Part shown: in pieces, positions 33,580 to 44,194 of the stretch
How the letters are laid out: each line of letters starts with the position of its first letter
How positions within the stretch are numbered: position 1 is the stretch's first letter
DNA from: Petaurus breviceps papuanus
Taxonomy: Eukaryota; Chordata; Mammalia; Diprotodontia; Petauridae
Length of the DNA: 64,000 nucleotides
Direction of reading: 5' to 3'
Assembly (NCBI GenBank): GCA_028583685.1
Contig: JAMXIF010001164.1
Location: 7,648,303-7,712,302, forward strand
Notes under the pieces: model-generated
The model's input: only the letters and a program-made list of their open reading frames with translations
Told to the model about the DNA's origin: nothing
The model's database searches: none
Made by a program: the position numbers and the translations under genes

Positions 33580-33962
33580 ATCAGGCAGGTAGGTGACCCA
33601 GTGGATAGAACACTGAGACTGAAGTCAGAGTAATCTGAGTTCAAATCTGATCTCAGACACTTATTAGCTATAATCAAGATCACCTAGGTAGTAAATAACA
33701 GAGCTGAGATTTGAACCCAGATCATTTGATTCCAAATTCAATGCTCATAAGTAGGATCACAAGGAGTTCATAGGATTATGGATTTTGATCTGGAAGGGAC
33801 CTTTGAAACACTTAACCAATTTTTTTTTTTATTTCAAAGATAAGGAACTAATGTCAATAACATTTAAGTGACTTGTCCAGTTACACTGTTATAAGTCTCT
33901 GGGGCAGGATTTGAACACAGATCTTCCTGAATATTAGTATAATACTCTGTCCACTTTTCCTG
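33580..33962. repeat. Fragments of MIR-type SINEs, both orientations
   Basis: A + strand head at about 33580-33665 (GGTGACCCAGTGGATAGAAC, TCAAATCTGATCTCAGACAC) is followed by minus-strand parts at 33675-33755 and 33760-33960 (GAACCCAGATCATTTGATTC; GGGGCAGGATTTGAACACAG). Confidence 0.65.
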
Positions 33963-33989
33963 GGGTTTGAGGGTTGATTTCTTTTTGAG

Positions 33990-34230
33990 GCAGTTAGGAT
34001 AGAGTGTTGGGTCTGGAGTCAGGAAGACCTGAGTTCAAATTTGGCCTTGGACACTTACTAGCTATGTGTGACCTGGGGAAGTCACAATTTCTGTCTGTCT
34101 CAGTTTCTGCATCTCTGAAATGGGGAAAATTACCTCACATGATTATTTTGAGGATCAAATGAAATAATATTTGTAGAGGGCTTGGCATAGTACTTGCCAC
34201 ATAGTAGCCACTTAAAAATGCTTATTCCCT
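33990..34230 (+). repeat. MIR-type SINE, full length
   Basis: TTGGGTCTGGAGTCAGGAAG, TGACCTGGGGAAGTCACAAT, GCATCTCTGAAATGGGGAAA, GGCATAGTACTTGCCACATA. Confidence 0.83.
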
Positions 34231-34249
34231 TCTCTTTTGGTGTTTTCAG

Positions 34250-34645
34250 TGGAGAGAAAATCAGGGAGAGAGAGAGGGAAGAAGAGAGAGCAAGAAGAAA
34301 GAATAGACAAAGGAGAGAGAAAAGAAAAAGGAAAGGAAGAGAAAGAAAGAAGGAAAATTGATAAAGGAGAGAGAAAAGAGAAGAGGAAAGAAGAGAGGAC
34401 AGAAGATAGAAATAAGGAAAATAGATAACAGAGAAAAGAGAAGAGACAAGAAGAGAGAGAAGAAAGGAGAATAGATAAAGGAGAGAGAAAAGAGAAAAAA
34501 AAAGTACAGAGAAGACAGAGAAAGAAAAAAGAGAGAGACTATAGATGGGAAAGAAAGAGGACACAGACAGGAGAGAGACACATACCCACAGACAGAGACA
34601 GACATAGGCATGGAAAGACAGAGAGAGGAAATAAGAAGAAAAAGA
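34250..34645. repeat. GA-rich degenerate microsatellite, about 390 bp
   Basis: GAGAGAAAAGA units with GGAAAG and GACA variants. The phenylalanine/serine/leucine-rich 206-codon minus-strand frame over it is an artefact. Confidence 0.95.
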
Positions 34646-34847
34646 TTTAAAAAGTGGTTTTTCTCTGGGGATACTGAGAGTTCTAGTCAGGCTGAAGAAA
34701 TTTTGCTTCTTTTGGAGGCCTACCCCCTTTTGTGATTTCTCACTCAGCATCTATTTCGGGAACAGTGAGATATTTTAGCATTTGCCGGAGGTTGAAAATA
34801 AGCTGTTCACAGCACCTTTGGAATGAAGAACTCTACAGGCATTTGAG

Positions 34848-35030
34848 AGACAGCATGGCACAGTGAATAGAGTGATGGAAGATGAGAGTTCAAAGCCCAA
34901 CACAGACACTAGCTGGGTGACCTGGTACAAGTCTTTCATGTTCTCCTGGTCTGAGTTTCTGTAAAACGAAGGGCATGGACTAAATAACCTTCAAAGTCCC
35001 CTCTGACTGTAAATCCCTGATCTTTTGAAC
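34848..35030 (+). repeat. THER1-type SINE
   Basis: GACAGCATGGCACAGTGAAT, GAGAGTTCAAAGCCCAACAC, TGTAAAACGAAGGGCATGGA, CCCCTCTGACTGTAAATCCC. Confidence 0.78.
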
Positions 35031-35467
35031 TTATCCCTAGCAGGAAGGTAGGAGCTTATGATACTCAATGTTGCACCCATTTTTTAAATCGACAAAACTG
35101 AGGTAGGGAGGGAGTGAAGTACTATCTATGCCTTTCTTAGGGTAACAGCCACTTAGTACTAAAGTTGGAAAAAAATACCAGCGCTTTTTATTTTCATTTC
35201 TAGACACTAAAAATCAGCACCATCCCAATTCTATTTAGGGCGGCCTCCTCTTTCCTGCCCTGCTTCCTAGTGCCAGCTCATGCAGCTGTCTGATATTACA
35301 GTGGTGAGGGTGCATGCAAATGATGCAAAGTATTGTTGCTGATAAAGATGGTAAAAATTAAAACTTTAGGCTGGTGGAAAGACACTTAGAACAACTTCAG
35401 TTACTCTCTTTAGCAGTCCTTTAATTCAGACATTATACAGTTTCCCACATAAGCAGAGTCAGTTTGG
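35031..35467. other. Unassigned sequence
   Basis: No exon or repeat recognised between the THER1 copy and solo LTR copy 4. Confidence 0.5.
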
Positions 35468-35472
35468 GAAGA

Positions 35473-36073
35473 TGTACCAGCAAGCACCCTAGCATACCCA
35501 GATGGCTGCTAGCACAGGTTCTTTGATCTGCTCTACTAAAGGAAAGCAACTTTAAAGGGGTCAACAGTCTTTAATTAAATACACGCACACACAATTCACT
35601 TAGTTCAGGGGAAAAATTCAGCACCTTGAACTTCAGAAAATACAGACAGAAATTACAAGCAGACAAAAGATATAGACAGAAAAAATAACACAGTTCAACA
35701 GACCAACAGACAGGACTTTTAGCTGTCTGAACATTACATACATACATAGTTAGTTACCAGAGAGAGAAAAGCACCAACATCTGGGTTTTCAAAGCCGGGG
35801 GACTCAATGGTTACCCAGAGTCTCATCTGGCCAAATCACACAACTCTTTTCAAAGTAAGCCCCAAAGTAAAACCTTGCTGCAGAGGTATATATATAGCCT
35901 TCCCCAGGGTAAGAGGACATCACAACCTTTGTGACCCACTGCCAATTACAAAGTAACAAAAGGTGTGGGCCTTCCTGAAAAGTAGGAGTCCCTCCAATCA
36001 AGCCCCTCCTGTTGGGTTCCACTTGAGGAACATTAAGGGGCAGGGAAGATCTTCAAATTCCCTTACCATTACA
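35473..36073 (-). mobile_element. Solo LTR, more diverged subfamily (copy 4)
   Basis: A 601-bp unit with TGTA/TACA ends and the 5-bp duplication GAAGA (35468-35472 and 36074-36078). It aligns along its length with copies 1-3 but is clearly more diverged and carries about 60-80 bp of additional sequence in its central part. It is either an older copy or a sister subfamily. It is non-coding, and no internal retroviral region adjoins it. Confidence 0.83.
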
Positions 36074-36264
36074 GAAGAGGAAGAAGCTGTAGTAGGTTCT
36101 TTCTAACTTTCCAAACCAGCATTCTTAGCTGGCTTTTAGAGTTTTGAAGTTAATGTACAAAAAAAATGCCAAGGTGGAAATAAACATTTAGAGTTGGGCA
36201 GGACTTTTGAGGTCATCTGGCCTGAGTCGTGCTAGAGCTGGTACTAGAAGGCAGATTTCTGTGC

Positions 36265-36512
36265 TTCTGTTGTTGTTGAGTCATTTTTCAGTCATGTCTG
36301 ATTCTTTGTTGGCCGCATTTGGAATTTTCTTGGCAAAGACACTGGAGTGGTTTGCCATTTCCTCCTCCAGCTCATTTTACAAATGAGAAACTGAGGCAAA
36401 CAGGGTTAAGTGAGTTGCCCAGGGTCACACAGCTGGCAAGTGTTTGAGGCCATATTTGAACCAGAAAGTTGGGTCCTCCTGATTCCAGGTCTTGTGCTCT
36501 ATCCACTGTTAT
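36265..36512 (-). repeat. Mar1-type CORE-SINE
   Basis: TGTTGTTGTTGAGTCATTTT, TTTTCTTGGCAAAGACACTG, TTTACAAATGAGAAACTGAG, GGGTCACACAGCTGGCAAGT and CTCTATCCACTGTTATCTGG. Confidence 0.9.
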
Positions 36513-36890
36513 CTGGGTCTCCTTATCAGGGTTTCATTACCAGATAGCCATGGTATCTATGGGATGGGGATATCCAGCTTTCATTAAGATGGTTTCTTTT
36601 AAGAGACTCTAGCTTCCAATTAGCAATCTAATAAGTGCCTTACAGGTTCGGGGATTAGCTGTGTGAACAGATTGAGGACTTGGTTTTTATCGTCACTGGG
36701 ATGAGATTTATATGTTGTTGTCCCAATAATCAATGCAAATGTTGATTTTCACTGTGTGAATTTTATTAGCAGAAGAAACTCCCAGGAATAAAACTCCTTG
36801 CACTAAGAGAGGACCAACCTTTAATTTAGTCAATATGAAAACTCCCTCTACCAATCTGGAAGTAGTCTTAGCAGCTAAGTCCTGGGGAGC
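36513..36890. other. Unassigned sequence
   Basis: No gene or repeat recognised. Confidence 0.5.
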
Positions 36891-36894
36891 TAAG

Positions 36895-37125
36895 GGCATA
36901 AAAGTTGAAATGACTTATCCAGAGACACACAGATCATAAGTGTCAGAGGCATAGTTGGATTTAGATCAGAGGTGAGGAACTTGTGGCCTCCAGGTCACAT
37001 GTGGCCCTCTGGGACCTCAAGTGCTGCCCTTTGATCACCTGAGGACTTAGAGGACTACATGTGGCCTCCAAGTTGCAGGTTCTCCCCACCCCTGATAGAT
37101 CTTCTGAATCCAAGTCTAGCAAGCT
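36895..37125 (-). repeat. MIR-type SINE split by a hAT MITE
   Basis: Left part about 36895-36966 (GAAATGACTTATCCAGAGAC, GTTGGATTTAGAT). Right part about 37095-37125 (TCTTCTGAATCCAAGTCTAG). Confidence 0.65.
36967..37094. mobile_element. Small hAT MITE (GGGGAACTTGTGGCC type)
   Basis: Inverted ends CAGAGGTGAGGAAC and, at the right, the reverse of CAGGGGTGGGGAGAAC. The body contains CACATGTGGCCCTCTGGGA. A TTAGAT/ATAGAT imperfect duplication lies at the edges. 128 bp, non-coding. Confidence 0.78.
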
Positions 37126-37164
37126 GTATCTTTGCCAAACCTGCCCAAATATCTTCTTGTTGTT

Positions 37165-37395
37165 GGGATAAGTATAGTAATAGTTTATATTTATATAATG
37201 CTTCCTTTACATATTTAATTTGAGACACAAAAACTTTCTGAAACATGTACTTACATGTACTATCTACCATTTATAGATGAAAAAAGTGAGGCTCAGAGAG
37301 GCTATGGTTTATACAGCTAGTAAGTGGCAGAGGTAAGATTGGAACTCAGCTCTTTCTACCTCTTGGTCCAGCCCCGTTCCCTACATCATGCTGCT
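37165..37395 (-). repeat. MIR
   Basis: TATTTATATAATGCTTCCTT, TATAGATGAAAAAAGTGAGG, TACAGCTAGTAAGTGGCAGA and GTTCCCTACATCATGCTGC. Confidence 0.75.
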
Positions 37396-38188
37396 TTTAC
37401 TTCTACCATTACCACAGAACTCACTGATAAAAGATTCTGTTAATGTTTTCCCAAGAAGAACCAGTTCACTAATATTTTACTTCATTTTTTGGTCCAATAT
37501 CTAGTATAGATTATGAGGAAATGAGATTAAAAAACCAAACAAAACAAAAACTCTGAATGATCTGCTCAAAGATCTCCTGCTAATCAATCATCATTATAAT
37601 TTAATTACCTTTTAGTTGAGTAACCATGTAAGCCATTAACTTAATAGGATACTAACAGGCTTTGTATTTTAGTTAAAATCTCAGTTCTTCCATTAACCTA
37701 TTACATGACTTTGGACAAATTATTTTACATCTAGGGTCTCTGTTGGAAGAGATGATTTCTAGAAGTTCCTTCTAGCTTTAAATTTCAATGAAATCTTATC
37801 TCTATCTCCCCCTCCTACTCACACAATGGGACTAGTAATAGGGATGTCTAAAAACCTCCTCAATTATCTTGGTCAAGACTTTTTCACTTTCTTAGAATCA
37901 TCTGTTACTAAAACTGGAAAGGAACTGCAAAGCAAGTCTTGGGTGCCTCTTCCTACATGAAGAGAGTGAGGCCCAGAGAGGTGTCGTGACTTGCCCAAAG
38001 TCACAGAGCAAAGTCACTCTTATTAGATACTCTAGAAGGACTTCCTTCTTTGTTGATTGGTGGGGCTTGTGGGAGGAGATTGAACCAGATGACTCCTTAA
38101 GTCCCTCTCACTCTAAAGAGTCTATGAATGATTGCTCTAATTTAAATGAGATTGTAGGCTCCTAGACCTAGAAATAGGTGGAGCTCAT
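37396..38188. other. Mostly unassigned, with MIR fragments
   Basis: A reverse MIR core lies at about 37905-38030 (GAGAGTGAGGCCCAGAGAGG, TTGCCCAAAGTCACAGAGCA). A decayed + strand SINE is likely at about 37660-37790. Confidence 0.5.
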
Positions 38189-38421
38189 TGTTGTTTAGTC
38201 TTTCTATCTTGTGTGACTCTTTACCCCATTTTGGAAGGTTTTCTTGGCAGAGATATTGGAGTGGTTTCCCATTCCTTCTCTAGTTCATTTTACAGATAAG
38301 GAAACTGAGGCAAACAGAGTTAGGTGACTTGCCCAGGGTCACACAGCTAGCAAGTGTCTGAAGCTGGATTTGAACTCATGAAGATGAGTGCTCCAAGTCC
38401 ATTGTACCACCTAATTGCCCC
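38189..38421 (-). repeat. Mar1-type CORE-SINE
   Basis: ATTGTTGTTTAGTCTTTCTA, TTTTCTTGGCAGAGATATTG, ACAGATAAGGAAACTGAGGC, GGGTCACACAGCTAGCAAGT, TACCACCTAATTGCCCC. Confidence 0.9.
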
Positions 38422-39590
38422 AGATGGGAGGCAGGAGGCCATCTAATCAAACCTCATTTTACAGATGAAAACACTGAGGTTTAGAGTAATTAATGACTTG
38501 TCCTAGACCCACTCAGGACATACTTAATAGCAAAAAATCAACTGCGCTAATATATTAGGAATAAAGGAAAAGAAATCAACAATCAATTGGGAATGGTATG
38601 GAGTTGGCTTCTAATTTTGGCTATGTCTATAACTCTCAGCATGATCCCGAAGCAAATTCATCTCTTAATGCGTTGGTTTCCATATCATAACTTTGAGGGA
38701 TATCCAAGCATTACCAGGGGAAAAAAGCAAAATACAATAAAACCTTGGAGTCCTTTAAGTTGCTTGGAGATGAGAACTCTCCAAATGCTATAGACTGGTA
38801 AGCATCAATAAATATTTATGTAAATATTTTTGAGCAGGCTGGGGAAGAATTGTTGGAATTGTAGAAGAAACATGGTCTTTGCCCTGGGGGATATTTAAAC
38901 CTGATACTGGGATTATTTGACAACTAGATAATATCACTCCAGGGAGGAAGATTTTATTAAGGAAACTGAGATGCAGGTTCTCTGGATTTATGGTGCATGG
39001 GGTTCTGATAAGTGCCAGATTTCATCCTCTAGACTGGAGGGAAGAGGTCAGTGCAGGATTAGGAGGCCACAGACTTGGATCAAGGCAGTCCAGCTGCTGG
39101 TGACAGACCTGGGATTAGAATTCAAGGATTTCAGAGGGACTCCAGGACACTCAGCCATGTCTCGGGTTTAAGCTCCTGGCTGTGGAAGAGAGCTCACTGA
39201 CAGAACTGGATTAGCATAGACTCTAGGGAAGTCTGGCATTCTGTCCTATGACTTAACAACTGAATATTTCTTCTGCTTGGAGATTAGTATGAGGCAGTTT
39301 TGGTTTTTATTTTTATTTTGAGGGGAGGGAGATAAAATGCCAAATTTATTTCAGGAAATTCTTTGAGGACAAGAATAAAAAGACTACAGAACTCCTTAGC
39401 TCATCAGTTTCATTATTCTTAATGCTTGCTATTGTAATACTTTATTTTCCCAAACCACAGAGACTAATTATTATGTTTTGCTAGTTTTACTGGCAGATTT
39501 CTAGATGGTATTTTTTTAAAGCTGTTACCGACTTTGAATGCAACCATATTTGAAGCAGCTACAGATGAACTGAAACACTAGCTAGGTAAA
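38422..39590. other. Unassigned sequence, short MIR fragment at the left
   Basis: Reverse MIR bases at about 38440-38520 (CATTTTACAGATGAAAACAC). The rest, including the open frames at 38587-38793 and 38971-39171, matches nothing I know. Confidence 0.45.
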
Positions 39591-39594
39591 TTGA

Positions 39595-39750
39595 ATAATG
39601 GAAATAGAATTGGGCTTAGAATGAGAGGGTGTGGAAAATTACTTAGCAGTGTGTCCTTGGGCAAGCCACTCAGACCCAGTTTCTTCATTTATAAAACGAG
39701 GGGATTGGATTGGTAACCTCTAAGATCACTTTCTGTCCTAATGCATGATA
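39595..39750 (+). repeat. THER1-type SINE, decayed
   Basis: GTGTCCTTGGGCAAGCCACT, CATTTATAAAACGAGGGGAT, GTAACCTCTAAGATCACTTT. Confidence 0.65.
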
Positions 39751-40084
39751 CTAAATTGAAATCACTTACCAATGGTTAAAAAAATGACGCCAAAATCCCT
39801 TTCTTCTTTGGAAAAGAAAATACTCCTAACTTATTAAGTTGAGATAAAAAACCTTATCCCACCCTTCCTTTCTTCCAGATAGGAAGAATTTCCTGAATTA
39901 GAAGGATGTTCCATTGGTTTACCTTAAGGAACCTAGAATTTAAGGGAGAGGTTTGAAGGGCATTGGTGGGATAGGGGAGCAGGTCATTATGGAGAGGAGT
40001 TGAGGACAGAGATACACAAAAGAGAGCCTTTGAGGTTAACAATTTTCCTTCTGAAAAAATAATAAGAAGAAAGAATAGGCAATC

Positions 40085-40717
40085 TTTTTAAAAATTAAAA
40101 TCGGTTTATATATTTTTTAGTTTACAACATTCAGTTCCACAAGCTTTTGAGTTTTAAAATTTCTCCCCCTTCTTTCCCATCCCTCTCCCCAAGACAGTGT
40201 ACATTCTGATATAGGCTCTACATATACATTCATATTAAACATAATTCACATTAGTCATGTTGTTAAGAAGAGTTATAACCAATGGAATGAACCATGAGAA
40301 AGAGGAAACAAAACAAAAAAGAGAATAAATAGTATGCTTCAATCTGCATTGACATCCTTATTCTTTCTCTGGATGTGGATAGCATTTTCCACCATGAGCC
40401 TTTTGGAGTTATCTTAGAACCTTGCATTGCTGAGAAGAGCCAAGTATATCAAAGTTAGTCATTACTCAATGTGGCTGTAACTGTGTACAATGTTCTCCTG
40501 GTTCTGCTCCCCTCACTCAGCATCAGTTCATAAATGTTTTGACAGTTTTTTTCTAAAGTTTGCCTGCTGAACATTTCTTACAGAACAATAGTATTCCATT
40601 ACATTCATATGCCACAACTTGTTCAGCCATTCCCCAGTTGATGGGCATCTCCTCAATTTCCAGGTCTTAGCCACTACAAAAAGAGCTGCTATAAATATTT
40701 TTGTACACATGGATCCT
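40085..40717 (-). mobile_element. L1 3' end with ORF2 C-terminal remnant
   Basis: The minus-strand frame 40528-40710 reads RRCPSTGEWLNKLWHMNVMEYYCSVRN, the L1 ORF2 C-terminal block, followed by 3' UTR (about 40400 down to 40085). It lies directly next to the HAL1-like element on the opposite strand. Confidence 0.85.
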
Positions 40718-41456
40718 TAAGAATAGTCGGTCTTGGGATGGAGCCAAGATGGCAGTGTAGAAGCAGGAAAACTCTGTGTGCTCCCCCCATAACTACCTCA
40801 AATACCAATAAAAATGACTCTAAACAAATTTTAGGTCTACAGAACCCACAAAATGGTAGAAAGAAACAAATCTCATGCTGAAGGCAGCCTGGCAGGCAGA
40901 CAGGAAGGGTCCATTATAGCTCACTGGAAGCAGAGCCCAGCCCCGCATGAGCACACGGTTTTAGCCTCAGGGTGGCCCCTGACCAGCCATGGCTGGAGGG
41001 ACTTTGGGAGAGTGGATCATCAGCAGCCATGGTGGTTTCCGGAATTATCAACCCATAAATGCCAAAGACAAAGTGAGAGGTCAATGTGGACTTTGGGAAC
41101 AGAGGGTCTGGGAGTGCAGTCTGGCCTCTGCTCCTGGAGGGAGAAGCAGCTGAGGTGTGGTGGCTGCCTCCCATGGCTGCTTCAGAGCTCTTGGCCTTCA
41201 GATTGTAGGGGCACCAAGTGACCATTCTGAGGGGTAATTGCTCTTACTTTAACCTTCTTGGATCTGGTTTGCTGTCTAGGGTGGAGGTCCTGGGCTGTGT
41301 GACCAGGTGCCAGAGCCAGCGGAGGCTTCAAAGAGGGTACCCCACTAATAGCTCTGAAGCTGCAAAAACCCCAGTGATTTGGGACAAAGCTCTCCTCTCT
41401 GGAAGCAGAGTTCTACTGTGGCAAAAAGCTCAAAAGTCAAGTAATTTAGTGGCAAC

Positions 41457-42046
41457 ATGAGCAAGCAAAGGAAGCAAAGCAAGCACAACAATCCAACTTT
41501 AGATTCTTATTTTGGGGACAAAAAGGATCAAAGCATGGAACAGGAGGAAGACAACGAAGTCAGAACTTTTGTAACAAAAGCTTCAGAGAAAAATATGAAT
41601 GGCTTACAGGCCTTAGAGGACCTTAAGAAGGATTTTGAAAACCAATTAAGAGAAAGTGAGGAAAAATTGGGAAGAGAAATGAGAATGATTCAAGAAAATC
41701 ATAAAAAGAGAGTCAACAACCTGACTGAAGAAAATAACACCTTAAAAAATAGACTAACTCAAATGGAAAAAGAGGTTCAAAAAGGTAATGAGGAGAAGAT
41801 GCCTTAAAAAGCCAAATTTGCCAGATGGAAAAAGAATCTCAAAAGCTCACTGAAGAGAATCATTCCTTCAGAATTAGATTGGAGCAAATGGAAGCAAGAA
41901 TCACCTACCCAGCAAAACTGAGTATCATGTTCCAGGGGAAAATATGGTAATTCAATGAAATAGAGGACTTTCAAGCATTCTTGATAAAAAAATTAGAGTT
42001 GAATAGAAAATTTGACATTCGGATACAAGAAGCAAGGGAAGCATGA
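41457..42046 (+). pseudogene. ORF1p relic of the HAL1-like element with an internal deletion
   Basis: The ATG at 41457 opens 116 codons: MSKQRKQSKHNN start, acidic linker, then a coiled coil (LEDLKKDFENQLRESEEK, LTEENNTLKNRLTQMEKEV). The frame then stops. In a shifted frame the coiled coil repeats (CQMEKESQKLTEEN) and runs directly into ARITYPAKLSIMFQGKI-W-FNEIEDFQAF, which resembles the last part of the L1 ORF1p C-terminal domain. The RRM and most of the C-terminal domain are missing, so it cannot make a normal RNA-binding ORF1p. The 3' limit of the relic is about 42046. Confidence 0.7.
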
Positions 42047-42164
42047 GAAGGTAAAAAGGGAAAAGAAATCATAAGAAACATATCAGAGTTGAACTATTTA
42101 TATTCCTACATGGAAAAATGATAATTGTAACTTATGAAACTTTTCTCAGTATGAGAATAGTTGA

Positions 42165-42275
42165 AGACATTATAAATGTGTATATATATGTATATATCGA
42201 CATATATGTCTATATATGAGGGTATATGGGCATATGAATGCATATGTGAATGTGTGTATGTATGTGTACAGGTAT
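42165..42275. repeat. (TATATG)n microsatellite inside the HAL1-like 3' UTR
   Basis: TATATATATGTATATATCGA and TATG/TGTG variants. Similar tracts appear in 3' UTRs of other L1-type copies here. Confidence 0.85.
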
Positions 42276-43409
42276 ACATAGAAAGAAGGCTCAGGACCAA
42301 TTTAATAGGAAGGGATAATACTTAAAAGGTGAAATTGAGAGGTGAGAGAGGAATATAATTAGAGGAGATAGGGAGAGACAGTGGAGTAAGTTATCTCATA
42401 TAGAAGAGGCAAGGGCAAACTGTTGCAATGGAGGGGAAGAACAGGGAGGCAAAAGAGAATGGGTCCACCTTACTCTCATTGATTTTGGCTTAAGGAGGGA
42501 ATGACATACACACTAAATAGGGTATCTCACCCTACAGGAGAGTAGGGGGGAAGGTGATGAGAGGAGAGATGATGGAGTGGAGGGCAGGTTGAGGGGGAGG
42601 GAAGTTGATAGCACACACTTTTGAAAAGGGACAGGGTCAGAGTAGAGAATAGAACAAGTTGGGTCGGCATAGGATGGAGGGAAGTATGGTCAGTCTTTCA
42701 CAATATATCCACTATGGAAATGTTTTGCATAGCTATACATGTACAACCTATACTGAATTGCCTATCTTTCCAGTAAGGGTGGGTGATGAAGGAGGAAGGG
42801 AAAGAATTTGGAATTCAAAGTTTTAAAATTAAATGTTTTAAAAATGTTATTATTATTAATTTTTTTTACATGCAACTGGGAAATAAGATATACAGGCAAT
42901 GGGGTATAGAGATCCATCTTGCCCTACTGGAAAGTCAGAGGGGGGATGGGAGAGGATATAGGAGAGAGCAGATTGGGGGAACGGGTATACAGTGGGATCG
43001 CTGTTTTGGGGTGGTGGGTAGGGGGAAGACAGGGAGAAATTTGTAACTCAAAATCTTGTGGAAATGAATGATGTAAACTAAAAATAAACATAAAGTTTAA
43101 TTCAAAAAATAGTCAGTCTTAAGAGTCATTCATGTCTCATGGTGAATTAACTGAATAGGGCAATCAGAATGCTTCAAATCTACTTAAGATTTTTGGAAAT
43201 TATAGTTTTGATAAAGTGGGAGGAGAAAGAGGGAATAATTTGGAAGTATGGACCTCTTTGGGAGAGGACTGGCTTGCTGGAGATGTACCACAGGAAACTT
43301 CGGACTGTCACATGATGCTTCCCTTGATGTTGCTGATGCCTTTTCCTTCCTCAAATTATGTTACATTATATTTATATGTACATAAATTTTAACCCAACAG
43401 TGGAATATA

Positions 43410-43700
43410 AGCCCTTTTATGGCTTCCAGTATATTTTCCACTGGTTTGTTTCAGTCACTCTATGCTCTAGTTAAATCTAGATACTTACTTTTCCTGAACA
43501 TTATCTATGTTTTCCAACCTTTGGGTCTCCCTCACAATGTTCCCAGTCCCTAGAATGCCTTTCATTCATGCCCTAAATATCTAGTTCCTACCCATCCTTT
43601 AAGGCTCACGTAAAATGTTCTCTTCCTTATGAAGCCTACCCTAATACCCTCCTAATATAGCTTCCTCAATATCTTCCCTAATACTCCTACAATTTAATTA
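43410..43700 (+). mobile_element. L2 fragment
   Basis: ATTCATGCCCTAAATATCTA, CATCCTTTAAGGCTCACGTA and CTTATGAAGCCTACCCTAAT match the region 200-400 bp from the L2 3' end. Confidence 0.65.
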
Positions 43701-44005
43701 AGACCATTCTGGCACCATAGTGAAGGTAATGTATCTGAGTGATGGGAAGATAACAGATATGGCCATCGTACCTGGAGAGTGCAATGACATTTCTGCCGAT
43801 GCTGAGACATTATAGTTCTGGTGGCACTTTTATCCACCTCTTCACTTTGAAAGAATGTGAAATTTCTTATGGCCTTTTCCTGGAGCCTAGAATTCTTTTC
43901 ACCACCAGCAAAATGCCAATTCATCCTGGTCTACATTATGGTGGGTTTGAATCTGAGGTACATGTGGTAAGGGAAATGAGAATTTTCTCTTTCTTCCCTT
44001 CACAG
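43701..44005. other. Sequence upstream of the FRMPD2 start exon
   Basis: Open on both strands in part (43784-44011 +, 43694-43924 -), but no motif or TATA/CpG promoter is visible. It ends in the pyrimidine-rich acceptor (about 43981-44005). It is probably intron of a gene that starts further left. Confidence 0.5.
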
Positions 44006-44131
44006 ACATGAGCCAGTCATCTGTGACTCTCGCCAGCACCTTACAGGTAAAAGGAGAAGCTTTATCTGAGGAAGAAATGTGGTCTCTCTTGTTTCTGGCC
44101 ACTGAACAGATTCTTAAAGACCTTAACAAGG
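44006..44131 (+). CDS. FRMPD2: FRMPD2 exon with start codon: first part of KIND domain
   Basis: The exon follows a pyrimidine-rich tract ending in CACAG and is closed by a GTAAGA donor. The ATG at 44008-44010 begins 41 codons plus one base (phase 1): a short [10 protein letters not shown] start, then [30 protein letters not shown]. This is the first helix region of a KIND domain, a catalytically dead kinase C-lobe fold also found in PTPN13, SPIRE and KNDC1. As I recall, the human protein has about nine residues before the equivalent methionine. Because the exon has a real acceptor just upstream of the ATG, an upstream exon must exist. It could be 5' UTR only, making this the true start, or it could add a short N-terminus. 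I could not find that exon. Confidence 0.93.
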
Positions 44132-44194
44132 GTAAGATGATTAGATTTTGTATTATGAAATCAATAGCAATTTAAAGCATTAAAAAATGTATTT

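Larger units (their letters stand above)
40735..43107 (+). mobile_element. L1-derived element without ORF2 (HAL1-like), 2.4 kb
   Basis: The 5' end has the L1-type GGGATGGAGCCAAGATGGCA. A 5' UTR of about 700 bp is followed by an ORF1 relic, then about 1 kb of 3' UTR ending AACTAAAAATAAACATAAAG and an A-rich tail. The near-identical flanks AATAGTCGGTCTT (about 40723-40735) and AATAGTCAGTCTT (about 43109-43121) look like a target-site duplication, so this is a complete insertion, not a truncated one. No reverse-transcriptase or endonuclease sequence is present. HAL1 elements with only ORF1 are known in opossum. Confidence 0.75.

Noticed and set aside
34130-34750. 206-codon Phe/Ser/Leu-rich frame on the minus strand
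   Set aside because: Translation of the GA-rich tract at 34250-34645.
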